Positions 1-8,595 of a stretch of DNA of 54,575 nucleotides are shown in pieces. The position numbers and the translations under genes are program-made. The stretch comes from an uncultured Eubacteriales bacterium (lineage in GTDB: Bacteria > Bacillota > Clostridia > Lachnospirales > CAG-274): contig CABVAP010000002.1 in assembly GCA_902496345.1 (NCBI GenBank), positions 1-54,575 of the forward strand. Reading direction: 5' to 3'. The notes under the pieces were generated by a model, which did not search any database, was not told where the DNA came from, and was given only the letters and a program-made list of their open reading frames with translations. Each line of letters opens with the position of its first letter. Position 1 is the stretch's first letter.

Positions 1-146
1 AAAAACTTCCACGCCGTAGGCAAATAAATAGATTTCCGATGTAATCGGATTATAAGCCAAAGACTAAAACCACCACAAAACTGGTTTTTAAAATCTTTTT
101 ATTTAAAAAGGTTTACCCCTACAACTTCTAATTTTCTTAAAAATCC
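1..146. other. Non-coding left edge
   Basis: No gene is seen in this stretch downstream of the deacylase gene. It holds a 6-bp hairpin (TCCGAT/ATCGGA, about 36-50) and a second weak hairpin with arms AAAACCA/TGGTTTT near 67-90. Neither is followed by a clear T-run on the minus strand, so I do not call a terminator. Confidence 0.4.
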
Positions 147-632
147 TTAGTGAAAAATAATGTCGTCAAACTTGCCGCCGATAGCGTCAACTAAATCTTG
201 TGCATTAACCTCAATTTGTAAACCTCTTTTGCCACCACTTATAAAAATTGTATCAAAATCTTTTGCTGTTTCGTGGATAGTAGTAAGATATTGTTTTTTC
301 ATACCAAGAGGAGTACACCCTCCTCGTATGTAGCCGGTAACTTTTGTAATGTCTTTAACGTGAATCATTTCAACAGACTTTTCACCAACGCTTTTTGCCG
401 CCTTTTTAAGGTCAAGCTCTTTGTCAACAGGTAAAACAAAAACAAAATAATTTTTGCTTTTCCCCTCTGTGACAAGAGTTTTAAAAGTCTTTTCAAATGG
501 TTGATTTAATTTTTTGGCAACTTCCATACCGTCAACAAAATCATCACACACATAAACCATTTTATTGTATTTAATTTTATTCTTGTCCAAAAATCTCATT
601 GCATTCGTTTTTATTTCTTTATCCTTAGACAT
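147..632 (-). CDS. ybaK: YbaK/EbsC-type Cys-tRNA(Pro) deacylase
   Basis: Predicted 161-residue cytoplasmic editing enzyme that hydrolyses Cys-tRNA(Pro) formed by prolyl-tRNA synthetase. The fold is recognised from its pattern: TNAMRFLD near the N-terminus, KTLVT in the middle, the conserved lysine region LPVDKELDLKKAAK, then GYIRGGCTPLGMKK and a C-terminal ISGGKRGLQIEV block, which together are diagnostic of the YbaK branch. An in-frame start exists 24 bases further upstream. I place the start at the ATG at 632 because GGAGG lies 7-8 bases before it. The gene is monocistronic, with its own promoter at 704-732. It has no visible link to the pectin genes that follow on the same strand upstream. 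Confidence 0.93.
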   Translation of the reverse strand: MSKDKEIKTNAMRFLDKNKIKYNKMVYVCDDFVDGMEVAKKLNQPFEKTFKTLVTEGKSKNYFVFVLPVDKELDLKKAAKSVGEKSVEMIHVKDITKVTGYIRGGCTPLGMKKQYLTTIHETAKDFDTIFISGGKRGLQIEVNAQDLVDAIGGKFDDIIFH

Positions 633-703
633 AACAAAAACCTCCAGAAAAAACAAGTCAAAAACTCAATTTGCCATATATTTTTATTAATCTTCTTATA
701 TAA

Positions 704-732
704 ATTATAGCATATCAGTTCTAGCATTTCAA
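704..732 (-). promoter_or_regulatory. Sigma-A type promoter of the deacylase gene
   Basis: On the minus strand TTGAAA (727-732) and TATAAT (704-709) are separated by exactly 17 bases. This is 5/6 and 6/6 to consensus. Transcription would start near 697 and give a leader of about 65 bases. Confidence 0.75.
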
Positions 733-775
733 TCAATAAATCAACTAACAAAACTCAAAAACCATAAATACATTC

Positions 776-804
776 CAAAAAAAGGATTACCTTATGGCAA
801 TCCT
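776..804 (-). terminator. Intrinsic terminator after the pectin enzyme genes
   Basis: Minus-strand hairpin with arms AGGATT/AATCCT and an inner GCC/GGT pairing, followed by a run of six or seven T. It lies about 80 bases after the GH105 stop codon and closes the locus. Confidence 0.75.
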
Positions 805-883
805 AAATTCAATGGAGCATTAATAAAATTTATAAAAAATCTTATCTTCACATAAATAATTTATTATAAAGATTTCAAACTTT

Positions 884-1987
884 TTAACCCCATAACTTTT
901 TGTAACACTCATATTCGTAAGTAGCTAAAATAAAGGCACCAACACCTTTTAAATCATTACAAACGATAGGCTCACTTATATAGTAAGAGAAACTTCCGTC
1001 ACGCTTATTTTTGTTACCAAGTCCAGCGACAGCACAGTTTTTATTAAGATTAATAAATCCGTTATCGGTAATAAGAACAAATTCGTCTATAATACCGTTA
1101 AAAGCCATTTCAATAGCCTCTGTATATTTTTCACCAAATACAATTTTTAACCTTAAAGCCTTAAGCAGAGCATATAAAATCATACAACTACAAGAGGCCT
1201 CAAGATAGTTACCTTTTATGTGACCCTTGTCAAGGACTTGATACCAACAGCCGGAACTATCTTGAACATTAATAAGTGCGTCAAGGGCATCTTTAAGCAT
1301 ATCAGCAAGCTCTTTAAAATCTCTGTGGTCTTTTGGAATAATTTCAAGGACATCAGCAAGAGCCATAACAAACCAACCCATACCACGACCCCAAAAGTTT
1401 TTAGACAAACCGGTTTTCCTGTCACACCAAAATTCTGAGTGAGTTTCGTCATAAGCGTGATAGTAAAGACCGGTTTCCTTGTCTTGCATATTTTTTTTAC
1501 AAAGTACGAACTGTCGTATAACGTCATTGTAATTTCTTTTGCTGTCAAAAGTTTTAATAAATTGAGCATAAAAAGGCGCTTCCATATAAAGACCGTCAAG
1601 CCAGACTTGATTTCTGTATATCTTTTTGTGCCATAAAGCATTTTCAGAAGTACGAGGGTGCTTGTAAAGCTGATTTCGCAATTTAAAAATAGCTCTTCTA
1701 TATTTTTCGTCTTTTGTTTCTTTGAACATATCAAACAAAACTTTACCATTGTTTATAAGGTCAATATTGTATTCATAAGGGCGATAATTTTTTATCATAC
1801 CATTGTCATATATATATTCTTCCATATATTCCTTACAAACATCAAAATATTTGCGTTCACCTGTTTTTTTCCAAACTTTCAAAAGACCAAGCATAACGAC
1901 TCCGTTGTCATAAGCCCATTTTTCGTAATTAAGAGCAGGCCTACCAGAAACAACACAGTCAGCCATTTTTATAGACCACTTCTCCAT
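884..1987 (-). CDS. GH105 unsaturated rhamnogalacturonyl/glucuronyl hydrolase
   Basis: 367 residues, no signal peptide, hence cytoplasmic. GH105 enzymes of the YteR/YesR group remove the 4,5-unsaturated uronic acid left at the non-reducing end by pectin or rhamnogalacturonan lyases, by hydrating the double bond. The (alpha/alpha)6-barrel signature is clear: NQVWLDGLYMEAPF at about 126-139, with the candidate catalytic acid Asp131, and WGRGMGWF at 199-206. Length is typical of the family. The ATG at 1987 has GGAGG six bases upstream. It is the last gene of the pectin locus, 17 bases after the GH28 stop, and a terminator follows. The choice between unsaturated rhamnogalacturonide and unsaturated galacturonide as substrate cannot be made from the sequence. 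Confidence 0.92.
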   Translation of the reverse strand: MEKWSIKMADCVVSGRPALNYEKWAYDNGVVMLGLLKVWKKTGERKYFDVCKEYMEEYIYDNGMIKNYRPYEYNIDLINNGKVLFDMFKETKDEKYRRAIFKLRNQLYKHPRTSENALWHKKIYRNQVWLDGLYMEAPFYAQFIKTFDSKRNYNDVIRQFVLCKKNMQDKETGLYYHAYDETHSEFWCDRKTGLSKNFWGRGMGWFVMALADVLEIIPKDHRDFKELADMLKDALDALINVQDSSGCWYQVLDKGHIKGNYLEASCSCMILYALLKALRLKIVFGEKYTEAIEMAFNGIIDEFVLITDNGFINLNKNCAVAGLGNKNKRDGSFSYYISEPIVCNDLKGVGAFILATYEYECYKKLWG

Positions 1988-2004
1988 AAAAGACCTCCGG
2001 AAAA

Positions 2005-3354
2005 TTATTTAATAACGCAATCTTTTGAATCAACTTGTTCAATAAGTTTTGCATTTTCGTTTCTGCTATTTTTCATTTTACAGTTAGAGAAAACAATATC
2101 TTCACAGTTTTCAAGTTCAAATGCGTTTCCGTCAACACCAACAACAGTAACATTGTTTACAACAAAGTTTTTAGAATTTCTAATAAAGAAACCTTTTTGT
2201 TTCATAGGTTCGATACCAGCAAGCATAGCAGGGCAACCTTCGATAGCGTCATCAGCCATAGAGATATAAACGTTGTCAAATGTAATATCTTCAACAAACA
2301 TTTCAGCAAGACCATAGAAATAACCGGCAGCAGCGTTAACGTTTTTAGCAGTAATGTTAGCAAAACTTAAACGTCTAAAAGCAGGAGTTTCCTCAGTAAT
2401 AGGGTAAGGATTTTTGTCCCAAACATATTTGTCATCACCTTTAGGGCCACAGAAGTAGTAAAGATTAGCGATAAATGGGCATAAAACATTGTTCATAACG
2501 ATATTGTTTACACGAATATCTTCAACTTTACCGCCTCTACCTCTTCTTGATTTAAGTCTGATACCTCTGTCAGTACCCTCAAAGATACAGTTGCTGATAG
2601 TAACATTTACAATATCACCGCTCATTTCACTACCAAGAACCACACCACCGTGACCGTGAACCATAGTACAATTAGTAATAGTTATATTAGAGCAAGGAAC
2701 TCTTTGTTCAGTATCTTCAGTACCTGCTTTAACGGCGATACAGTCATCACCTACATCAATATGACAGTTAGAAATGTGAACATTTGTACAAGACTCAGGG
2801 TCGATACCGTCTGTGTTAGGTGAATCAGAAGGGTTGTTGATAGTAACGTTGTCAACAGTAACATTATCACATAAAATAGTGTTGATAGTCCAGCTAGGAG
2901 AGTTTTTAAGAGTAACTCCGGATATAAGTACATTTGTACACTCATAAGGAGCAATAAGTTTAGGTCTAGGATATTCATTTTCTTTAGCTCTGAATATTTT
3001 CCACCAGAAAGCACCTTGACCGTCTAAAGTACCACGACCTGTGATAGAAACATTGTCAGCATTGTCAGCATTGATACAAGAAGCGTAACATTCTCTTTTA
3101 ACGCCTTCCCATCTAGAAATAACAACAGGATATTCGTCAATATTGTTTGAGAATAATAAAGTTGCACCAGCCTCAAGATAAAGATTCATATTACTTTCAA
3201 GGAAAATAGCACCAGTAAGGAATTTACCGGCAGGAACATAAATTTTTCCACCGCCATTTTTAGCACATTCTTTAATAGCATTTTTAATAGCAGAAGTACA
3301 AGAAGTAACACCGTCACCAACTGCACCAAAATCTAAAATGTTATAAGTAGACAT
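2005..3354 (-). CDS. GH28 polygalacturonase family protein, cytoplasmic
   Basis: 449 residues with a right-handed beta-helix repeat pattern and all four GH28 signatures: NTDG at 180-183, GDDCIAVKAG at 202-211 (Asp203/Asp204 catalytic), GHGG at 234-237 and RGIRLKS at 263-269, where RIK is changed to RLK. No signal peptide is present, so it should act on imported oligosaccharides, probably as an exo-acting galacturonidase or rhamnogalacturonide-trimming enzyme rather than an endo-polygalacturonase on polymer. Clear AGGAGG ribosome binding site. It lies between the YetA/PL26-like gene (63 bases upstream) and GH105 (17 bases downstream) and is likely co-transcribed with both. Confidence 0.93.
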   Translation of the reverse strand: MSTYNILDFGAVGDGVTSCTSAIKNAIKECAKNGGGKIYVPAGKFLTGAIFLESNMNLYLEAGATLLFSNNIDEYPVVISRWEGVKRECYASCINADNADNVSITGRGTLDGQGAFWWKIFRAKENEYPRPKLIAPYECTNVLISGVTLKNSPSWTINTILCDNVTVDNVTINNPSDSPNTDGIDPESCTNVHISNCHIDVGDDCIAVKAGTEDTEQRVPCSNITITNCTMVHGHGGVVLGSEMSGDIVNVTISNCIFEGTDRGIRLKSRRGRGGKVEDIRVNNIVMNNVLCPFIANLYYFCGPKGDDKYVWDKNPYPITEETPAFRRLSFANITAKNVNAAAGYFYGLAEMFVEDITFDNVYISMADDAIEGCPAMLAGIEPMKQKGFFIRNSKNFVVNNVTVVGVDGNAFELENCEDIVFSNCKMKNSRNENAKLIEQVDSKDCVIK

Positions 3355-3417
3355 TTTGTAGTCCTCCTAAATTTTTTTGTTATTTTTTGTCGTATATAAA
3401 TTATACAATATATTTAG

Positions 3418-5622
3418 TTATAAATCAATTCTAATTCCAGCTTTTACGAGAGCATAGTAAAAAGAAGCGACAGGGATAAAAGATTGAGCAATCCCTTTAG
3501 AGCTTTTACCGGTAACGATAACAGCACCGTCTTTTTCGTATTTGTCGCCATCATAGGCCCCAACGTTTTCACGTATACATTTAAGAAAAGTTTTAATACC
3601 TGCATAAAGATATTTTGTTCTTCCTGTAAGCTTGTATGCGTAAGCTAAAGCCTCTAAAACGGTAGTATTGTTACCATTCCTTTTAAGGCTAGGCAATTCT
3701 TTATAATAGAATAAACCTGTACTTAAAAGACAATTTTCGACCATATCGTCAACAGCTTCAATAATCATATTTTTTATTTCTATGTTAGGTCTAATTTCAT
3801 AATATCTCATAAGACTAGAAACAGCTATAGCAATCATAAAAGGCACCCTAATAGCAACGTGGTCTGTATAAGGAGCAAGCCAAAGACCATATTTTTCTTT
3901 CCAGCTTTTAAAGTGACCGATTATAAATTCAGCATCATCAAGCCAGCTTTCGTCATTTGTTTCGTTGTATAGAGCTACTAAAGCACGTAAAGCCCAACCG
4001 GTTTCTCTAGCGTTAATCTCACCGTTTTTATGGTATCTAGGTAATTTAAGATTTTTCTTTATATTATTGCCGATTTCAATAGCAGAATCATAAGCAAACC
4101 TGTCACCGGTCAAATGATAATAGTCAAAAAGACCCTCCACCCATTCGTGGCTTATTTCAACTTTTCCAGAAACGTGTCTTGCAGAGTGAATAATCTGGGC
4201 AAACATACGATATTCGTCATCTGTTGCTCTACAAATATCAATATCAAACCAGTGTCTTGCAGCGACAAGCAAGTAGTCCATCATACGTCTTTCACCGGTT
4301 CTTGCATACATAAGCATAGCGGTATGAGGGAAATCATATTCATTATTGCACCAAACAAGTTCGCCATTTCCCCTGCCCTGTTTTGTATAGTGCATATCAG
4401 GGACATCGCCCCAGTGTAATATACCGTAAGCCTTGCCCCTTGTATCCATTCGTCTAATAAAAGCCTCTTCTATTTCAGGGATTTGCTCAGCTTTGTCTAA
4501 AAATATTTCAGGAAAGACTTTTGCACTTCTGTAGACTTCCATATCTATGTAAGGTCTGTCAGGCATTTGAAATTGTAAAGAGCGAATATTAAGTTCTTGT
4601 TGAGTTTCCTTACCAGAGTGAAGATGAACAAAAAGTGTATGAGTTTTCGCCATACCTCTTGCAAACTCAATTTTAGAATTTTTAGGCACAATTTGAACAG
4701 AGATACCACTCTTGTCAACTTTAAAGGCTTTCGGATAATTTTGGTGAGCCTGAAAAAGGGTTGTACAAATTCCACCCTCACCGTCATTCCAATCAGCGAA
4801 AAAAGTACCATAAAATACTTCTGGAAAATGTTCATTAGCCTCATAAATAAGTTGTTGTGCGTCAATTTCATAAAATAAAGATTGAGATTTTTCACCATCA
4901 ATAAAATCAGTTTTATAATTAGATTTTGCGATACAAAACTTAATATCATTTATAGACCTTTTGGTAAAGTCCAAAGTCAAAGATTTAATATCAACAGACT
5001 CTTCTTTTTCAAAGTTCAAAATTTTATAATCAATCTTAAACCATTCTTTATCTTTAAAAAACTGCAAATTGACAATAAAATTCAAAAGTGAATTACCGTC
5101 TTTATCGATGTGTTTACCTTTTCCCTGAATAATAGAGGTAACAGGACCCTCGCATATAATTTGCCAACTTTCAACAACAGCATTATATTTACCGTTGAGC
5201 AAAGGACCTTTTATATTTTTTTCTTCAAATCTTATATGTTCAGATTGAATAGAATTAAAGATACTACCTTTTTCATTAAGTTTAACGGTAATTTTACCAG
5301 CATCGACAACGATAACTTTTTCCTGATGAATAAATTTTATATTGTCGTAGTCCATTTTTTCTTTTATAGGTTTACAATAATAAGTTTTTCCCTTATTAGC
5401 AGGGAGGTCAGCGAAAAAGTTTACAAAGGCCCATTTAACTGAACCGTCTTTCCATAAAGCAGTAGCCTCTGCTTGAGATAAAACCTGTCCGTTGTCATCA
5501 GCAACAGATAAATTATCAAGGTCAAAGATTTCACCTTGAGGGAAAGGAATAGCAATTGAACAGGGTTCCTTAATTCTGTCGAAAGCCGACAATTTTTCAA
5601 AATATAGCTTATTCAAGTTCAT
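3418..5622 (-). CDS. YetA/PL26-like rhamnogalacturonan-active protein
   Basis: 734 residues, no signal peptide. The N-terminal part resembles the RIFT-barrel domain of exo-rhamnogalacturonan lyases (PcRGLX, PL26) and B. subtilis YetA, including the family-like ALWKDGSVKW stretch at about 55-65. From about residue 395 an (alpha/alpha) toroid follows, with HWGDVPD, a DFPHTAMLMYARTGERR block, ARHWFDIDI and a SHEWVEGLFDYY block. Expected activity is exo-type release of unsaturated galacturonosyl-rhamnose from rhamnogalacturonan I oligomers; the lyase activity itself is inferred. The start overlaps the esterase gene by 14 bases. GGAGG lies only one base before the ATG at 5622, so the in-frame TTG at 5616, seven bases from GGAGG, may be the real start. 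Confidence 0.72.
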   Translation of the reverse strand: MNLNKLYFEKLSAFDRIKEPCSIAIPFPQGEIFDLDNLSVADDNGQVLSQAEATALWKDGSVKWAFVNFFADLPANKGKTYYCKPIKEKMDYDNIKFIHQEKVIVVDAGKITVKLNEKGSIFNSIQSEHIRFEEKNIKGPLLNGKYNAVVESWQIICEGPVTSIIQGKGKHIDKDGNSLLNFIVNLQFFKDKEWFKIDYKILNFEKEESVDIKSLTLDFTKRSINDIKFCIAKSNYKTDFIDGEKSQSLFYEIDAQQLIYEANEHFPEVFYGTFFADWNDGEGGICTTLFQAHQNYPKAFKVDKSGISVQIVPKNSKIEFARGMAKTHTLFVHLHSGKETQQELNIRSLQFQMPDRPYIDMEVYRSAKVFPEIFLDKAEQIPEIEEAFIRRMDTRGKAYGILHWGDVPDMHYTKQGRGNGELVWCNNEYDFPHTAMLMYARTGERRMMDYLLVAARHWFDIDICRATDDEYRMFAQIIHSARHVSGKVEISHEWVEGLFDYYHLTGDRFAYDSAIEIGNNIKKNLKLPRYHKNGEINARETGWALRALVALYNETNDESWLDDAEFIIGHFKSWKEKYGLWLAPYTDHVAIRVPFMIAIAVSSLMRYYEIRPNIEIKNMIIEAVDDMVENCLLSTGLFYYKELPSLKRNGNNTTVLEALAYAYKLTGRTKYLYAGIKTFLKCIRENVGAYDGDKYEKDGAVIVTGKSSKGIAQSFIPVASFYYALVKAGIRIDL

Positions 5623-6646
5623 TCCTCCAATCGTCTAAAAAATTATAAGCTGAACCATACCATTTATGACCCCCATCAAAAATAGTATGTGATAAATTTT
5701 CAGATTGAAATAAATCATAAGATTTTTTAGTTTCTAAAACTTGTTCAAACACGTTGTCAAGACCACGATTTCCGTTTAACTTATCATCTTTGCCACTTTC
5801 GATAAGCAATTTTCTGGGGGCAATCAAGCTACCCAAATCACAGGTATCAATATATCGCCAAACATTGTAAACAAAATTACAGCCACAAAGATTATTTTCA
5901 AGGATAGTATCACGAAATCCGTGGAAATAGCCACTAACTGCAGAACATTTAATTCTTTCATCAATAGCAGAAAGCCAAAGGGTACACAATCCCCCGCCGG
6001 AAAACCCGCAACAAGCGACATTTTTATCAAAACCAAGTTCTTCTATGTAATCAATAAGTCTAATCAAATCAAAAATCATAATACCAAGCAAGGAAATACC
6101 CAAGCTCAAAGAGGCATTATTAAGGTCATTACAAGAACTTTGAAGAATAAATTTATTATCTTGCTGTTTTCTCTCACGTCTTTCGCCAGACCCACATAGG
6201 TCAGGACAAAAAACAGTATATCCTCTTTTAACAAGGTCAAGACCGTAAGTATAATTAAACGAATTTATTTTATCTTTTGTAAGTTCGTTTGTAATACCGA
6301 CAAGACCGTTTTTTCCGTCACTTGCGTGACCGTGTAGTGCAATAACAGGGATATTATTTTTTTCACCCGTTGGCATAAGTATGAACATAGGCATAAAAAC
6401 TTTATTTTGTGTTTGAATAACAACTTTTCTTCTTGTATATCCATTAAAATTTTGTTCTTCAATAATTTTGGAGTCCAATTCAGATTTTTTCATCTTGTCC
6501 AAACCAAGAATTTCAGAAAGTTTAATTCTAGTATTTTTTTGCCAAGAAATAAGTTCATTTTTTGTATTTCCAAAAAATCCAAATTGTCTTTTGTTTTCAT
6601 CAAATAATTGCAAAAAATAATCTTGCATACTATAGAACTTATCCAA
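5609..6646 (-). CDS. Alpha/beta-hydrolase, probable carbohydrate esterase
   Basis: 345 residues, cytoplasmic. It has an alpha/beta-hydrolase fold of the dienelactone-hydrolase/acetyl-esterase type: HGH oxyanion motif at 105-107, nucleophile elbow GFSGGG at 214-219 (Ser216), the acid in SGKDD near 284-288 and GGHKW with His327. In this locus it most likely removes acetyl groups from imported pectin or rhamnogalacturonan fragments so that the GH28 and YetA-like enzymes can act; that substrate is inferred from neighbours only. The start is a TTG at 6646 preceded by AGGGGTGAT. The ATG at residue 7 has no good spacing. It is 12 bases after the pectin methylesterase stop and overlaps the next gene by 14 bases, which suggests translational coupling. 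Confidence 0.8.
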   Translation of the reverse strand: MDKFYSMQDYFLQLFDENKRQFGFFGNTKNELISWQKNTRIKLSEILGLDKMKKSELDSKIIEEQNFNGYTRRKVVIQTQNKVFMPMFILMPTGEKNNIPVIALHGHASDGKNGLVGITNELTKDKINSFNYTYGLDLVKRGYTVFCPDLCGSGERRERKQQDNKFILQSSCNDLNNASLSLGISLLGIMIFDLIRLIDYIEELGFDKNVACCGFSGGGLCTLWLSAIDERIKCSAVSGYFHGFRDTILENNLCGCNFVYNVWRYIDTCDLGSLIAPRKLLIESGKDDKLNGNRGLDNVFEQVLETKKSYDLFQSENLSHTIFDGGHKWYGSAYNFLDDWRNELE

Positions 6647-6658
6647 AAAAAATCACCC

Positions 6659-7615
6659 CTATTTAGTTGGACACCAATCTTTAAATATATTTTCAATTGT
6701 ATAAATTTTGGCTTCATCATCAGATAATATATGAGTCCAGTCTGCAACACAATCCTTGTTAAATCCCTCACCTGTAGAATTGTATTGAGCATAGTAGCAA
6801 GTTTTGCTTCTTTCCTCAAATTTGTTCCATTTGCTAAAACTTTCTCTGTTAATATGTTTGCCCATTTCACAGTTTATAAAGACAGTTTTAGCGAACTCTC
6901 TCCAAGGTCTGCCTAGGTAATAAGTTTCATCGTCGGCACAATCTGTGGTGAATTTACAATCAAAAAATACATAACCAAATTCCATATCTTTAGCAGTACA
7001 AGCAGCAGTATAATAACCGTTTACATCTTTTTTTCTGTCAAGTCCGCAAATTTCGCAATTTTTAAATACAGCAGTAGCTCCACCAAAAATAAAGTCAACA
7101 TCACCCTCAATATAGCAATTTTCAAAATACTGTCTGTTAAGTCTTTTAGGTTCTCTTGCAATATCTTCGTGCATAGGAGCAGTTAAAAGAGTATCTTGTC
7201 TTGCGATAAGACGACAATTTTTAATAACAGCTTTATCACAATCAAGGTATAAAGCGACAGCTTGACCAACTTCGTCACCCATACCGGCAGAATTTTCAAA
7301 AGTAAGATTTTCAGCAGAAAATCCCTCTCCAGTTTTCAAAACGTGAACGGACGCTGTTTTAAAAGTTCCCATAGGTTCATTAGTTTCAGGGTCAATTCCC
7401 CAAGCACCGTCATCAAAAGTAAGAATGGTATCGTTTCTATTTTCACCAACAAAAGAAACATTTGGTTTATCAATAATAAGTTTTTCTTTGTAAACACCGT
7501 TTTTTATAAAAACTTGAGTTTCCTCACCATTTTGAATAGATTTTATAGCATCAGCGACAGTTAAGAAGTCACCGGAACCGTTTAAATCAACAACTATTTT
7601 TTTCATAAGTTTCAT
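6659..7615 (-). CDS. Pectin methylesterase (CE8), cytoplasmic
   Basis: 318 residues. CE8 enzymes hydrolyse the methyl esters of galacturonate. Family signatures are complete: GQAVAL at 117-122, RQDTLL at 139-144 (Asp141), DVDFIFGGA at 172-180 (Asp174) and YLGRPWREF near 233-241. No signal peptide, which is uncommon for this enzyme class but consistent with the other enzymes here: methylated oligogalacturonides would be de-esterified after import, releasing methanol in the cytoplasm. Two in-frame ATGs exist, at 7615 and 7606. The second is better spaced from GAGAG and may be the true start. First gene of the enzyme group, downstream of a transporter terminator at 7657-7687. Confidence 0.93.
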   Translation of the reverse strand: MKLMKKIVVDLNGSGDFLTVADAIKSIQNGEETQVFIKNGVYKEKLIIDKPNVSFVGENRNDTILTFDDGAWGIDPETNEPMGTFKTASVHVLKTGEGFSAENLTFENSAGMGDEVGQAVALYLDCDKAVIKNCRLIARQDTLLTAPMHEDIAREPKRLNRQYFENCYIEGDVDFIFGGATAVFKNCEICGLDRKKDVNGYYTAACTAKDMEFGYVFFDCKFTTDCADDETYYLGRPWREFAKTVFINCEMGKHINRESFSKWNKFEERSKTCYYAQYNSTGEGFNKDCVADWTHILSDDEAKIYTIENIFKDWCPTK

Positions 7616-7656
7616 CTCTCAATCTCATAAAATTATATAAAAATGTTTCAAATTCT

Positions 7657-7687
7657 AAAAAAGGGCTGTCAATAGACAACCCCTTTT
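7657..7687 (-). terminator. Intrinsic terminator between importer and enzyme genes
   Basis: Minus-strand hairpin with inner arms TGTC/GACA and outer AAAAAGGG/CCCTTTTT, ending in six T. The symmetric A/T flanks make it potentially bidirectional. No convincing promoter is visible between it and the methylesterase gene, so the enzymes may be expressed by read-through at a lower level than the importer. Confidence 0.72.
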
Positions 7688-7702
7688 TGAAATTTTATAA
7701 TA

Positions 7703-8575
7703 TTATTCTTTTACTGCACCTAAAGTAATACCTGTAACAAAGTATTTCTGACAGAATGGATAAATAATTGCAAATGGAAGAATGTTTACGATAATAGCAG
7801 CATTCTTCATAGTTTCTGACATAAGACCTGCGTCTTTTGCTTCAGGGATAGGTTCGTCAGTAAGAACTAACTCTCTAAGTTTAACCTGGAAGTTGTTGTT
7901 GTCGTTGCTAGTAACGTATAATACGTAGTGGAAGTATTCACTCCAGTAAGCAACGGCGAAGAACAAACCGATAGAAGCAAGAGCTGGTTTAGATAATGGA
8001 AGAACGATTTTGATAAAGATACCAAAAGGAGAACAACCATCAATTTCAGCAGCTTCAAATAAGCTGACAGGTAACTGTTCAAAGAAACTTCTCATAAGTA
8101 CAAGGTTATAAACGTTCATACCAAGAGTAAAGATAACAGACCAAACAGTGTCATATAAGCCTAAACCAACGATAACGAGGAAAGTAGGAACAAGACCACC
8201 GTTGAAAATCATAGTGAACATAAATAACCAACTAAAGATTTTAACACCAGGCATATCCTGTTGAATAAGGATATAAGCACCGATTGTACAAATTAACAAA
8301 CCAAGGAAAGTACCGATGGCAGTTGTGTAAATAGAAACCCAGAATGGGTGCCATAAAGTTTCTTTCGAGAATATAATACTATAAGCCTCAAAAGTCCAAC
8401 CGTCAGGCCAAAGGGAAATATCTGTAGAAGAAACAGTCTGAGAAACTGAGTCAACACAAACTTTCCAGATAGGAATTAACATAGCAATCATTATAATAAC
8501 AAAGAATATAAAATTAAAAATATCAAATATAGTTTTTGCTCTATATTCTTTCTTAAAACTAAATTTCTTTTTCAT
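7703..8575 (-). CDS. Carbohydrate ABC transporter permease, LplC/YtcP type
   Basis: About 290 residues with six predicted membrane segments, beginning with the FNFIFFVIIMIAMLIPIW stretch. It carries the binding-protein-dependent permease EAA loop (YEAAEIDG-like, here FEAAEIDGCSPFGIF) that docks with the ATPase. The family pairs with LplB-type permeases to import di- and oligosaccharides, and the adjacent enzymes suggest pectic oligosaccharides. No ATPase gene is present in the locus, so a shared multi-sugar ATPase (MsmX/UgpC type) encoded elsewhere is likely used. A TTG at 8587 lies only one base from GGAG. I prefer the ATG at 8575. Nine to twenty bases separate it from the upstream permease gene. 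Confidence 0.9.
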   Translation of the reverse strand: MKKKFSFKKEYRAKTIFDIFNFIFFVIIMIAMLIPIWKVCVDSVSQTVSSTDISLWPDGWTFEAYSIIFSKETLWHPFWVSIYTTAIGTFLGLLICTIGAYILIQQDMPGVKIFSWLFMFTMIFNGGLVPTFLVIVGLGLYDTVWSVIFTLGMNVYNLVLMRSFFEQLPVSLFEAAEIDGCSPFGIFIKIVLPLSKPALASIGLFFAVAYWSEYFHYVLYVTSNDNNNFQVKLRELVLTDEPIPEAKDAGLMSETMKNAAIIVNILPFAIIYPFCQKYFVTGITLGAVKE

Positions 8576-8595
8576 ATTATCAACCAAGCTCCTCT

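Noticed and set aside
1658..2269. 203-codon open frame on the plus strand
   Set aside because: Lies antisense across the GH28 and GH105 genes, has no ribosome site, and its translation is low-complexity Phe/Ser/Ile-rich, as expected for the complement of AT-rich coding sequence.
7616..7656. Separate promoter for the pectin enzyme genes
   Set aside because: TTGAAA and TATAAT are both present, but only about 8 bases apart, too close for a functional pair.
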